DNA from: DTFZ01 sp050260375
Lineage (GTDB): Bacteria > Bacillota > Clostridia > Christensenellales > SZUA-584
Assembly (NCBI GenBank): GCA_050260375.1
Contig: JBLNCA010000049.1
Span: forward strand, 1 to 64,000
Direction: 5' to 3'
Length of the DNA: 64,000 nt
Shown in pieces: positions 25,591 to 34,599 of the stretch. The notes under the pieces were generated by a model. The model was not told the DNA's origin and did not search any database. It saw only the letters and a list, made by a program, of their open reading frames with translations. A program made the translations under genes and the position numbers. The first letter of the stretch is position 1. Each line of letters starts with the position of its first letter.

Positions 25591-28149
25591 ATGTCAAGAT
25601 TCATGCTGAACGGGAACTGGATTGAAACGGACGCCGACAAAAACCTGCTGTCTTTTTTAAGAGACGATATGGGGCTTAAGTCCGTAAAGGACGGCTGCAG
25701 CGAAGGCGCGTGCGGTGCGTGCAGCGTTATAGTTGACGGCGTATCGCGCCGTGCGTGCACGCTCAGCGTACAAAAGCTTGACGGAAAGAGCGTGCTTACG
25801 ATAGAAGGCTTCAGCGATTATGAAAAGCAGGTTTTTGCGTACTGCTTTGCCAAGGCCGGGGCTGTACAGTGCGGGTTCTGCATACCCGGCATGGTAATAA
25901 GCGCTAAAGCATTACTCGATAAAAACAACGCTCCTACAAGGGACGATATTAAAAAAGCGCTCAACGGCAACATCTGCCGCTGCACCGGATATAAAAAGAT
26001 ATTCGAAGCCATCGAAATGGCGGCGGAGTTTTTCCGCGAAAACAGGCCAGTGCCGCATTTCGGCTCGGAAGGCAGGATAGGACATGATGTGCCGCGCATA
26101 GACGCCGTGGAGAAGACGCTGGGCACGGCCGAGTACACCGACGACATTGCGCTGCCGGGCATGGCGTTTACGAGCGCCGTGCGCAGCAAGTACCCGCGCG
26201 CCGTGGTGGAAGACATCGACATATCAAAAGCAATCAAGCACCCCGACGCCGTCGCGGTAGTAACGGCGGAGGACATACCGGGCAGCAACGTATCGGGGCA
26301 CATCGTACAGGACTGGGATACTCTGATACCGAAGGGAGGCACTACGCGGTATATCGGCGACGCAATAGCGCTCGTAGTTTCGAATAAAGAGGAGAGCCTT
26401 GAGGAAATAAAAAACCTCGTCGAGATTACGTATACGCCGCTTGAGCCGGTAACGTCTCCGCGCATGGCGCTGGCAGAAGGCGCGCCGCTGATACACGAAA
26501 CGGGAAACGTGCTGCGGAGGGACCGCGTAAAGCGCGGCGAAGACGTGGATGCGGTATTCGCGCGCTCCAAGTATTTGGTGAGCCACGTATATAAAACTCC
26601 GCCGACCGAACACGCGTTTATGGAGCCGGAGTGCGCCGTATGCGTTAACGAGGGCGGCAATCTTACGCTTTACACATCGGGGCAAAGCGTATACGACGAA
26701 CACCGCGAGATAACACATATACTCGGCATAGCGCCCGAAAAGCTCCGCGTTATAAGCAAATACGTGGGCGGAGGTTTCGGAGGCAAGGAAGACATGAGCG
26801 TACAGCACTACGCCGCACTCGCTTCTTACATAACGGGCAGGACGGTAAAGGCGAAATTAAGCCGACAGGAGAGCATAAACGTACATCCGAAGCGCCACGC
26901 CACCGAGATAGAGATGACTACGGCGTGCGACGAAAACGGGCGGCTGACTGCCATGCGAGCCCGCCTTATTTCCGACACCGGCGCTTACGCGTCGCTCGGC
27001 GGTCCGGTGATACAGCGCGCGTGCACGCACGCGGCCGGGCCGTATAAGTACGAAAGCGTAGACATCGAGGGAATGGCGGTTTACACGAACAACCCGCCGG
27101 GCGGAGCTTTCAGGGGGTTCGGAGTAACGCAGAGCTGTTTCGCTACAGAGTGCAACTTAAACGAGCTTGCGGCGCTGGTCGGCATATCGCCCTGGGAGAT
27201 ACGGTACCGCAACGCCGTAGAGCCGGGGGATGTACTGCCCAACGGCCAGATAGCGGATAATTCCACGGCTTTCAAGCAATGCCTGCTCGCGGTGAAGGGC
27301 GCGTTTGAGAGCAGCCCGTACGCGGGCATAGCGGGGGCGTTTAAAAACAGCGGGAAGGGCGTGGCCGTACCCGACACGGGCAGGTGCATAGCTTCGGTGG
27401 AACAGGGAAAAGTGCATATACGCACGAGCGCCGCGTGCATGGGACAGGGGTTCGCAACGGTGGCGCTGCAGATTGCCTGCCATACGCTGGGGATTTCCCC
27501 TGACCTCGTAGTGGTTGAGCCGCCGGACACATTGCGCACTCCCGATTCGGGCACGTCCACTGCGTCAAGGCAGACGGTGTTTTCGGGAGAAGCCGTACGG
27601 CGCGCATGCGCAAAGCTGAAACAAGAGTTAGACAAGGGGGGCACGCTGGAGCAGCTCGAAGGCAGGGAGTTCTACGGGGAGTTCACATGCATTACCGACC
27701 CTATAGATACAGACAAGGAGCATCCGTTCAGCCATCTGACATACGGCTTTGCTACGCAGGTCGTAATACTGGACGAGACAGGCAAAGTTAAAAAAGTTGT
27801 CGCGGCCTATGACGTAGGGCAGGTCATAAATCCCAAAAGCGCGGAAGGCCAGGCGGAAGGCGGAATAGTGATGGGATTAGGGTACGCCCTTACCGAGGAT
27901 TACCCGCTCAAAGACTGCATACCGCAGGCAAAATACGGCACGTTGGGGCTGTGGCGCTCAACTCAGGCGCCGGAACTGGAAGTGAAATTCGTATCGACGG
28001 GCTATAAGTCGGACATTTCCTACGGCTCGAAGGGAATGGGCGAGATATCCGTAATACCGACTGCTCCCGCCGTCGCGGGCGCGTATTTTAAGCTGGACGG
28101 CAAGTTCCGCACGGAGCTGCCTTTAAAGGAAACCGCTTATAGAAAGTAG
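25591..28149 (+). CDS. xdhD: Fused (selenium-type) xanthine dehydrogenase, XdhD-like
   Basis: This 852-residue molybdenum hydroxylase combines the 2Fe-2S subunit (plant-type CSEGACGACS around 31-40; second cluster QCGFCIPGM and GNICRCTGY, around 90-133) with the molybdopterin subunit (GGGFGGKEDMSV, AFRGFGVTQS and the catalytic-glutamate segment SKGMGEISV near the end). This architecture is that of 'selenium-dependent xanthine dehydrogenase'; the selenium is a labile ligand, not selenocysteine, and no in-frame TGA is seen. It hydroxylates purines such as hypoxanthine to xanthine or urate. It has no FAD domain, so YgfK or another protein must exchange electrons. AAGGGG precedes the ATG. Confidence 0.92.
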   Translation: MSRFMLNGNWIETDADKNLLSFLRDDMGLKSVKDGCSEGACGACSVIVDGVSRRACTLSVQKLDGKSVLTIEGFSDYEKQVFAYCFAKAGAVQCGFCIPGMVISAKALLDKNNAPTRDDIKKALNGNICRCTGYKKIFEAIEMAAEFFRENRPVPHFGSEGRIGHDVPRIDAVEKTLGTAEYTDDIALPGMAFTSAVRSKYPRAVVEDIDISKAIKHPDAVAVVTAEDIPGSNVSGHIVQDWDTLIPKGGTTRYIGDAIALVVSNKEESLEEIKNLVEITYTPLEPVTSPRMALAEGAPLIHETGNVLRRDRVKRGEDVDAVFARSKYLVSHVYKTPPTEHAFMEPECAVCVNEGGNLTLYTSGQSVYDEHREITHILGIAPEKLRVISKYVGGGFGGKEDMSVQHYAALASYITGRTVKAKLSRQESINVHPKRHATEIEMTTACDENGRLTAMRARLISDTGAYASLGGPVIQRACTHAAGPYKYESVDIEGMAVYTNNPPGGAFRGFGVTQSCFATECNLNELAALVGISPWEIRYRNAVEPGDVLPNGQIADNSTAFKQCLLAVKGAFESSPYAGIAGAFKNSGKGVAVPDTGRCIASVEQGKVHIRTSAACMGQGFATVALQIACHTLGISPDLVVVEPPDTLRTPDSGTSTASRQTVFSGEAVRRACAKLKQELDKGGTLEQLEGREFYGEFTCITDPIDTDKEHPFSHLTYGFATQVVILDETGKVKKVVAAYDVGQVINPKSAEGQAEGGIVMGLGYALTEDYPLKDCIPQAKYGTLGLWRSTQAPELEVKFVSTGYKSDISYGSKGMGEISVIPTAPAVAGAYFKLDGKFRTELPLKETAYRK

Positions 28150-28158
28150 GCGTTTGTT

Positions 28159-29529
28159 TTGGTAATCAAGAACGGTATCGTGGTAACTGAAGACGGCGCG
28201 GGCATTAAAGACGTGCTTATCAAGGACGGAGTAATAGCCGCGGTGGGGGAGAACCTTGACGATGCAGAAAGCATCGATGCCTCGGGCAAGTACGTGCTGC
28301 CCGGAGGGGTTGATGTTCATACGCATATGGACTTGGACGTCGGCATAGCTGTAGCGCAGGACGATTTTTATACGGGCACCGTTGCAGCCGCCTGCGGGGG
28401 GACGACGACCATAGTGGACCATCCCGCGTTCGGCCCGAAAGGCTGCGGCCTCGGGCACCAGATAAGCCGTTATCACGAGCTCGCTAAGGATAAAGCGGTA
28501 ATAGACTATTCGTTTCACGGCGTAATACAGCATGTGGACGAATGCGTTCTTGACGACATGGAAACGCTCGCGGACGAGGGAATAACGAGCTTTAAGATAT
28601 ACATGACGTACGACTTTAAGATTGACGACGCCGGCATTTACGCTGTGTTGAAGCGCGCAAAAGAGCTGGGCGTTATTATAGCCGTACACCCGGAAAACGA
28701 CGGAGTCGTCGCTTCGAGGCGCAAAGAACTGATAGAATTGGGCATGGGCGCGCCAATATACCACGAGCGCAGCCGCCCCGTGGAGTGCGAAGCCGAGGCA
28801 ATTAACCGCGTAATGATGATATCAAAAATGGCGGGCAACGCGCCGCTTTACATAGTGCACCTGTCGGCGCATCTCGGCATGGAATACATCAAACTTGCCA
28901 GATGCGGCGGTCTTGGCAACGTGTTCGTGGAGACATGCCCGCAGTATATCATGCTGGACGAGTCGTATTACCTGCGCGAGGACGGAGTTAAGTTCATATT
29001 GAGCCCGCCGCTCAGGGATAAAAGCAACAACTTGCTGCTGTGGGAGGACATATGCAGCGGCCTTATCGATACAATAGCGACCGACCACTGCCCTTTTGAC
29101 TACACGCTCAAAGCTAAGCTAGGGGGCAGCGATTTTACTAAATGCCCCAACGGCCTGCCGGGCGTTGAGCTAAGATACCCGCTGATGTTTTCGGAGGGCG
29201 TGCTAAAGAAAAGGATATCAGCGGAAGCGTGCGCGAGGCTTTGCGCCACAAACCCGGCGAAGCTGTTCGGGCTGTACCCCAAAAAGGGCGCGATAAGGTT
29301 GGGCGGCGATGCGGATATTGTAATAATTGATCCGGGCGGCAAGCATACGATCACTCATACCGAACTGCATGAAAACGTGGACTACACGCCGTACGAGGGA
29401 ATGGAGCTTCTGTGCTCCGTCGACACGGTTCTGTCCCGCGGGGAAGTCATAGTGCGGGGCAATGAATATATAGGCGCTAAGGCAAGGGGACGCTTCATAA
29501 AGCGCGGCCGGCCGATATTGGATTTATGA
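28159..29529 (+). CDS. hyuA: Hydantoinase/dihydropyrimidinase, TTG start
   Basis: This 456-residue cyclic amidohydrolase (HyuA/YgeZ type) has the ligands of the binuclear metal site: VDVHTHMDLD, the lysine expected to be carbamylated in TSFKIYMTYDF (around 146), VHPENDG, IVHLSAHLG and ATDHCPFDY. It opens hydantoin or dihydropyrimidine-like rings to N-carbamoyl compounds, matching a step after purine ring cleavage. The best start is TTG 28159, nine bases after xdhD, with only a weak TAGG upstream, so it probably depends on translation of xdhD. Confidence 0.9.
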   Translation: MVIKNGIVVTEDGAGIKDVLIKDGVIAAVGENLDDAESIDASGKYVLPGGVDVHTHMDLDVGIAVAQDDFYTGTVAAACGGTTTIVDHPAFGPKGCGLGHQISRYHELAKDKAVIDYSFHGVIQHVDECVLDDMETLADEGITSFKIYMTYDFKIDDAGIYAVLKRAKELGVIIAVHPENDGVVASRRKELIELGMGAPIYHERSRPVECEAEAINRVMMISKMAGNAPLYIVHLSAHLGMEYIKLARCGGLGNVFVETCPQYIMLDESYYLREDGVKFILSPPLRDKSNNLLLWEDICSGLIDTIATDHCPFDYTLKAKLGGSDFTKCPNGLPGVELRYPLMFSEGVLKKRISAEACARLCATNPAKLFGLYPKKGAIRLGGDADIVIIDPGGKHTITHTELHENVDYTPYEGMELLCSVDTVLSRGEVIVRGNEYIGAKARGRFIKRGRPILDL

Positions 29530-29556
29530 TCAATTCTAGGTAAAGGAAGGGCAAAT

Positions 29557-31032
29557 ATGAGCAAGTACAATCTTATCGATTTAACGGTAAACGAGCAAAG
29601 GCTGAAACGGGCGGTACGCAGGGCCAAAGAGAGAGGCATAGTGATACCGATGCTGGCGCAGATGAAGAACCCCGCTCTTATACCCGATTCCGTAAAACAG
29701 AGATTAACGGAGGTAGGGTTATGGGACGTCAACCCGCTGAACCTTTTCAGGATAACGTGGAAAAACGAGCCGGTAGAAAAGGGCGGGCTTTACGGCGGCG
29801 TTAATTATATCGTGATGCCGCGCGAGATAACGGGCGTAAAAGCCAAAATAATAGCGATCAGCGGCAAATGGTTCCCAACGGGCGCGCATAAAGTTGGCGC
29901 TGCGTTCGGATGCCTCGTGCCGAGACTCGTTACCGGCCAGTTCGATCCTACGACTCAAAAAGCGGTCTGGCCTTCCACCGGCAACTATTGCCGCGGCGGC
30001 GCGTACGACTCGGCGCTGCTTGGGTGCGAGTCGATAGCGATACTTCCCGAGGGCATGAGCAGCGAGCGCTTCGAATGGCTTAAGACCGTTGCGGGCGAGA
30101 CGATAAAAACGCCGGGCACGGAGAGCAACGTTAAAGAGATATTCGACAAATGCTGGGAGCTTAGGAATTCCGGACAGGACCTGATGATATTCAACCAGTT
30201 CGAGGAGTTCGGCAACTACCTCTGGCACCATGAGGTAACAGGCGAAGCGATTGAAAGCGTGCTGAAAAAGGAAATGGGTGAGAAATCGAACTTCCACGGG
30301 TTTATCAGCGCCACAGGCTCGGCGGGCACAATAGCCGCGGGGGATTTTTTAAAGAAGAAATTCCCTAAGAGCCGTATAGCCGCGTCCGAGGCGCTGCAGT
30401 GCCCGACGATATACATGAACGGTTTCGGCGCGCACAGGATAGAGGGAATAGGCGACAAGCATATACCGTGGATACACAACACCAAAAATACCGACGTAGT
30501 GATAGACGTGGACGACGAAATACCGATGCAGTGGATACGGATGTTCAACGAAGAGGAGGGCATAAAGCTGCTCGCTGATAAGGGCGTCAGGCAGGAGACA
30601 ATCGACAGGCTGCCGTGGATAGGTATTTCGGGAGCGGCGAATTTGATAGCGGCAATAAAATACGCTAAATACTTCGAGCTTAACGAAAACGACGTTGTCG
30701 TTACGATACTTACTGATTCAATAGACATGTACCGCAGCCGCCTTGCAGAGCTTAACGAGGAAAGGGGCAAATTCGACGAGTATGCGGCGCACGAAGTAAA
30801 CGCTCGGTATTTCGACGGGTTGGGCGTCGATTACGTAAAAGAGCTCAATTACTATGACCGCAAGGCGGTACATAACTTAAAATACTACACGTGGGTTGAG
30901 CAGCAGGGCAAGACTTACGAAGAGATACTGGCGCAGTGGGAAGACGACAGCTACTGGACGGATATTCCCAAGGCTGCGGCGGCGCTTGACGAACTGATAG
31001 AACAGTTCAACAAAGCTGTTGCGGAAGGCTAA
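29557..31032 (+). CDS. Fold-type II PLP enzyme, extra gene in the cluster
   Basis: This 491-residue protein of the cysteine synthase/threonine synthase class has its likely PLP lysine at K112 (FPTGAHKVGAAFG), a glycine-rich phosphate loop (ISATGSAGTIAAGDF) and about 120 extra residues at the C terminus. It is not a duplicate of ygeX, which follows 5 bp later. It is not part of the E. coli cluster as I know it. The neighbourhood suggests a beta-elimination or beta-replacement on a diaminopropionate- or serine-like intermediate. A GGAAGGG site precedes ATG. Confidence 0.8.
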   Translation: MSKYNLIDLTVNEQRLKRAVRRAKERGIVIPMLAQMKNPALIPDSVKQRLTEVGLWDVNPLNLFRITWKNEPVEKGGLYGGVNYIVMPREITGVKAKIIAISGKWFPTGAHKVGAAFGCLVPRLVTGQFDPTTQKAVWPSTGNYCRGGAYDSALLGCESIAILPEGMSSERFEWLKTVAGETIKTPGTESNVKEIFDKCWELRNSGQDLMIFNQFEEFGNYLWHHEVTGEAIESVLKKEMGEKSNFHGFISATGSAGTIAAGDFLKKKFPKSRIAASEALQCPTIYMNGFGAHRIEGIGDKHIPWIHNTKNTDVVIDVDDEIPMQWIRMFNEEEGIKLLADKGVRQETIDRLPWIGISGAANLIAAIKYAKYFELNENDVVVTILTDSIDMYRSRLAELNEERGKFDEYAAHEVNARYFDGLGVDYVKELNYYDRKAVHNLKYYTWVEQQGKTYEEILAQWEDDSYWTDIPKAAAALDELIEQFNKAVAEG

Positions 31033-31037
31033 AGCGT

Positions 31038-32246
31038 ATGGAGTATTTAAAGTTCGCGCCCAACACAAAAAAGAACAGAATGTTTTCGAAGGAGACGGAA
31101 CTTTTTTCGCGGCAGCAGACGGAGAGGGTGTACCGCTTTCACCGTTCGATGGGAAAGGCGTACAACGAGACGCCGCTTATTTCGCTTAATGCGTTCGCGA
31201 AAAGCGCGGGGCTTGGCAGCTTCTTTGTTAAGGACGAGTCGCGGCGCGGCACGCTTAAGGCCTTTAAGCTGCTGGGAGGCGCATACGCGGTGGCAAACAG
31301 CATATGCGCCAAGCTCGGCGTATCGATAGACGACGTAGATTTCGGCTACTTAAAATCCCGCGAGGTGAAGGAAAGATTGGGCGACCTCGTTTTCGCGGCG
31401 GCTTCCGACGGCAACCACGGCAAATCCGTCGCGTGGGCGGCAAACGAATTCAACCAGAAGTCAATTGTATATATGCCCAAAGGCACCGCGCTTGACAGGA
31501 TTGCCGCGATAGAGGCATTGGGCGGCACTGTCGTAGTTTCCGACTACAGCTACGACTGGTGCGTGCGCGAGGTGAACCGCCTTGCCAAGGAGAAAGGCTG
31601 GGAAGTCGTGCCCGATACGGCGAGCGAAGGCGATGAACTGGTTGCCGTATGGGTAATGCAGGGCTATTCCACGATGGCGAGGGAAGCCATAGCGCAGCTT
31701 GGCGATACGGCGCCAACTCACGTGTTCCTTCAGGCGGGCGTAGGCTCAATGGCAGCGGCCGTTACGGGCGTAATAGTGAACCACTACAAAGAGCGCTGCC
31801 CGCGCATTTACACGCTGGAGCCGCATAAGGCCGCGTGCTTCTACGAATCCGGGCTCGCCGGGGACGGCAAACCGCGCAGCGTTGAAGGAGACTTGGACAG
31901 CATAATGGCCGGGCTGTCGTGCGGAGTTCCCAACCCCGTTTCGTGGGAGATAATACGCAGCTTTGCGGACGGCTTTTTCTCGTGCGACGACGTGCTGGCG
32001 GCAAACGGCATGCGCATACTGGGAAACCCGCTGAGCGGAGACGAGCGCGTGGTATCGGGGGAATCCGGCGCGATAGGCGCGGGGTTTATAGATTACATAA
32101 TGCGGCATGAAAAAGAGCTTGCGCGCTCAATTGGCCTTGATGATACGTCTTCGGTGCTCGTGTTCAGCACGGAGGGGGATACTGATATGAAGAACTACCG
32201 CGATATAGTGTGGTACGGCGCGTATCCCTTCGCAGGAAAGGAGTAA
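31038..32246 (+). CDS. ygeX: 2,3-diaminopropionate ammonia-lyase (YgeX/DpaL)
   Basis: This 402-residue fold-type II PLP enzyme closely resembles E. coli YgeX: PLP lysine K77 in LKAFKLLGGAYA, AASDGNHGKSVAWAA, FLQAGVGSMAAAV and FSTEGDTDMKNYRDIVWYG at the C terminus. It converts 2,3-diaminopropionate to pyruvate and two ammonia, the final carbon-releasing step of the proposed pathway. It is linked by 5 bp to the preceding PLP gene and by 2 bp to the regulator gene. Confidence 0.93.
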   Translation: MEYLKFAPNTKKNRMFSKETELFSRQQTERVYRFHRSMGKAYNETPLISLNAFAKSAGLGSFFVKDESRRGTLKAFKLLGGAYAVANSICAKLGVSIDDVDFGYLKSREVKERLGDLVFAAASDGNHGKSVAWAANEFNQKSIVYMPKGTALDRIAAIEALGGTVVVSDYSYDWCVREVNRLAKEKGWEVVPDTASEGDELVAVWVMQGYSTMAREAIAQLGDTAPTHVFLQAGVGSMAAAVTGVIVNHYKERCPRIYTLEPHKAACFYESGLAGDGKPRSVEGDLDSIMAGLSCGVPNPVSWEIIRSFADGFFSCDDVLAANGMRILGNPLSGDERVVSGESGAIGAGFIDYIMRHEKELARSIGLDDTSSVLVFSTEGDTDMKNYRDIVWYGAYPFAGKE

Positions 32247-32248
32247 TT

Positions 32249-32914
32249 ATGCATAAGACATTCGCTCAGCCGTTCTGGGAACAGCTTGCCAAGGGTATAG
32301 CGGGGCATTTCGGCGAGAACTGCGAGGTTGTGATACACGATCTTACCAAAGACCCCGAGCACAGCATCGTTTATATCGAGAACGGGCATGTAACGGGCCG
32401 CAGTGCGGGGGAAGGCGCGTCCAAGGTAGTGCTGGAAGCGCTTAAGAAAAAGCCGGAGGAGCTTTGTGACCGCATAAACTACCTGACTGAAACGGAGGAC
32501 GGAAGGGTACTCAAGTCCAGCACTATATACATACGCGACAACTCGGGCAACGTGGTGGGCATACTTGGCATAAATTACGATATTACGAACTTTATGATGA
32601 TGGACCATGCAATAAAAGGCTTGCTGCGCACGAACGAAGTGGAAAAGCCCGAAAAGATAAGCAACAGCGTGCACGGGCTGCTCGAAGAGCTTATCGAACA
32701 GTCGGTGCGCCTGGTCGGCAAGCCGGTATTTCAAATGAACAGGGAAGACAAGATACGCGCGATACAGTTTCTTTACGACGAAGGCGCTTTCCTGATAACA
32801 AAATCCAGCGACAGGGTATCAAAATACTTCGGCATATCTAAGTATACGCTGTACAACTACATCGATCAAAAGGATGAAGGGGAAGTTGCTCCGGGAAACG
32901 CGGGCCGCGGCTGA
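32249..32914 (+). CDS. YheO-like PAS/HTH transcriptional regulator
   Basis: This 221-residue protein has an N-terminal YheO-type PAS domain (around 5-115, GENCEVVIHDLTKDPEHSIV) and a C-terminal helix-turn-helix (around 165-212, RVSKYFGISKYTLYNYID). Members sense small metabolites. ATG 32249 has AAAGGAG at five bases and follows the ygeX stop by 2 bp. The upstream start at 32210 lies inside ygeX and is rejected. Being the last gene of the operon, it is the natural candidate to control it. Confidence 0.88.
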   Translation: MHKTFAQPFWEQLAKGIAGHFGENCEVVIHDLTKDPEHSIVYIENGHVTGRSAGEGASKVVLEALKKKPEELCDRINYLTETEDGRVLKSSTIYIRDNSGNVVGILGINYDITNFMMMDHAIKGLLRTNEVEKPEKISNSVHGLLEELIEQSVRLVGKPVFQMNREDKIRAIQFLYDEGAFLITKSSDRVSKYFGISKYTLYNYIDQKDEGEVAPGNAGRG

Positions 32915-32984
32915 ACGCGCCCTTATTTGCCGGACGGTTAAGAGTATTTTTTCCGAACATTATATTAATTTTAGCTTGCATCGT

Positions 32985-33014
32985 TTGAAAATTCACTTGT
33001 ATTTCCGTTATATT
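32985..33014 (+). promoter_or_regulatory. Promoter of the BMP-type transporter operon
   Basis: TTGAAA (32985-32990), 18-bp spacer, TATATT (33009-33014), in an AT-rich stretch between the purine operon and the transporter. Confidence 0.55.
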
Positions 33015-33041
33015 TATGCTACGCTTTTTACATAATTAGAG

Positions 33042-33077
33042 ACAAAGATGTTCTAAAAAGGATGATCTTTGTTTTTT
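33042..33077 (+). terminator. Leader hairpin with T run (terminator or attenuator)
   Basis: Stem ACAAAGAT (33042-33049) / ATCTTTGT (33065-33072) with a 15-nt loop, followed by six T. It lies just downstream of the promoter at 32985-33014 and 145 bp before the binding-protein gene, so it may end upstream transcripts or attenuate the new one. Confidence 0.5.
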
Positions 33078-33222
33078 ATATTGCATATGCGGGAAGAAAC
33101 TGCGGTTAACGGTTGGGATTCAGATTCTCTCATGAAAAACCGCAGGCAACAGCCATAATTTGTGAGATAAGAATAAACCGGTTCGAATTTCACATTTTAA
33201 TAATTTTTCAGGAGGGATACAT

Positions 33223-34377
33223 ATGAAAAAACTATTGGTGCTTGTGCTTGCGCTGCTGATGGCGGCCTTTGTGTTTGCGGGCTGCGGACAGCAATCTTCA
33301 CAAACTCCTTCGAATGCTCCCGCTTCAGGCGGAACAGGCGTTATGCCTGCTGTCGCTAAAGAGGATTTGAAGGTCGGCGTTATACACATCGGAGACCCGT
33401 CCGCGGGTTCGGGCTACACCTACGCGCACGATCAGGGCATTATTAAGATGCAGCAGGCTCTCGGCCTTAAGGACGAGCAAATAGACCGCAAGATCAACGT
33501 TAACGACACGGACCCTGCCGCTATAGAGTCCGCGATGAGGGAATGCGTTGAGGAAGGCTGCCAGATAATATTTGCTACGAGCTGGGGCTATATGGATACT
33601 TGCGAAGCGCTCGCCAAAGAGTTCCCGAACGTTATCTTCTCGCATGCGTCAGGCTACAAGAGCAACGATAAAAACTTCAATAACTACTTTGGACGTATTT
33701 ACCAGGCTCGCTACCTCTCGGGCATAGCCGCCGGCATGAAAACGCAGTCCGGCAAGATAGGCTATGTAGCCGCAATGGGCAAAGACAACTCCGAGGTCAC
33801 CGGCGGCCTTAACGCTTTCGCTATAGGCGTGAAGGAAGTTAACCCGGACGCCAAGGTTTATGTAAAGGTCACCAACAGCTGGTATGACCCGAACGGTGAG
33901 AGCAACGCCGCCAAAGCTCTGATTTCCTTAGGCTGCGACGTTATAGGCCAGCACTGCGATACTCCCAACCCGCAGCTCGAGGCTGAAAAAGCCGGCGTAT
34001 GGGGCGTAGGATACAACTCGGATATGTCCAAAGACGCTCCTAAAGCGACCATTACCTCCGTTGTCTGGGACTGGGGCGTATACTACACGGCGGCTGTCCA
34101 GGCGCTCATAGAAGGAAAATGGGATAACGCGAACTACTTCGGCGGCATGAAAGAGGGCATGGTAGGCATTACGGCGCTGAGTGACCTCGCTGCCGAAGGA
34201 ACGCAGGAAGCCATTGACGCTGCCAAGGCCAAGATATTGAACGAAGGCTTCAACGTATTTGACGGCGTACTCAAGACGAACGACGGACAGACAATAGGCG
34301 AAGAAGGCAAAACGCTGGACGACGCGACGATTACCGGAAAGCTCAACTGGTATTTCGAAAATGTCATAGCCGAATAA
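33223..34377 (+). CDS. BMP-family lipoprotein, nucleoside/purine-binding
   Basis: This 384-residue ABC substrate-binding protein of the BMP (PnrA/NupA) family has a lipoprotein signal peptide ending in the lipobox VFAGC (Cys21), a Ser/Thr/Gln-rich linker, and then the type-I binding fold (KVGVIHIGDPSAGSGYTYAHDQ; IIFATSWGYMDT; GYVAAMGKDNSEVTGGLNAF). BMP proteins bind purine nucleosides and related compounds at the cell surface. Its position after the purine cluster supports a purine ligand. GGAGGG precedes ATG. A strong terminator follows at 34404-34439, probably keeping the ATPase and permease genes at lower expression. Confidence 0.88.
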   Translation: MKKLLVLVLALLMAAFVFAGCGQQSSQTPSNAPASGGTGVMPAVAKEDLKVGVIHIGDPSAGSGYTYAHDQGIIKMQQALGLKDEQIDRKINVNDTDPAAIESAMRECVEEGCQIIFATSWGYMDTCEALAKEFPNVIFSHASGYKSNDKNFNNYFGRIYQARYLSGIAAGMKTQSGKIGYVAAMGKDNSEVTGGLNAFAIGVKEVNPDAKVYVKVTNSWYDPNGESNAAKALISLGCDVIGQHCDTPNPQLEAEKAGVWGVGYNSDMSKDAPKATITSVVWDWGVYYTAAVQALIEGKWDNANYFGGMKEGMVGITALSDLAAEGTQEAIDAAKAKILNEGFNVFDGVLKTNDGQTIGEEGKTLDDATITGKLNWYFENVIAE

Positions 34378-34403
34378 TTAAAGCATGATTAAGATATAGT
34401 GTG

Positions 34404-34439
34404 AAAGCGTCAAAAAGTTTGTTCTTTTTGACGCTTTTT
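34404..34439 (+). terminator. Terminator between binding-protein and ATPase genes
   Basis: A perfect 14-bp stem AAAGCGTCAAAAAG (34404-34417) / CTTTTTGACGCTTT (34424-34437) with loop TTTGTT and a T-rich 3' end. Confidence 0.85.
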
Positions 34440-34530
34440 ACTATTAAAAATGCTATGTGTTAGTATATAATGAATACTGTCAGTTTATTATACCCCCGGC
34501 AAAGTCGCGGAGTTTATAGGGTGTAAATAA

Positions 34531-34569
34531 CGGGGCCCCCATAAAGCCCAAAGCTTTGTGGGGTATAGA
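34531..34569 (+). repeat. GGGG-type palindrome, copy D, before the ATPase gene
   Basis: CGGGGCCCCCATAAAGC, loop CCAAA, GCTTTGTGGGG, TATAGA. The stem has 11 pairs with one G-T. A partial second unit (GGGTGTAAATAA, 34520-34531) abuts its 5' side. The ribosome binding site of the ATPase gene lies about 20 bp downstream. Confidence 0.75.
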
Positions 34570-34599
34570 TCATTGCATTATATGACAATGAGGTGAGAT

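Larger units (their letters stand above)
32915..33222 (+). other. Intergenic region before the nucleoside transporter
   Basis: This holds a promoter (32985-33014), a hairpin with a T run (33042-33077) and an unassigned leader to the GGAGGG ribosome binding site. No gene is seen. Confidence 0.6.

Noticed and set aside
25591..28149. Selenocysteine in the xanthine dehydrogenase
   Set aside because: No in-frame TGA is present. In this family selenium is thought to be a labile ligand of the molybdenum centre.
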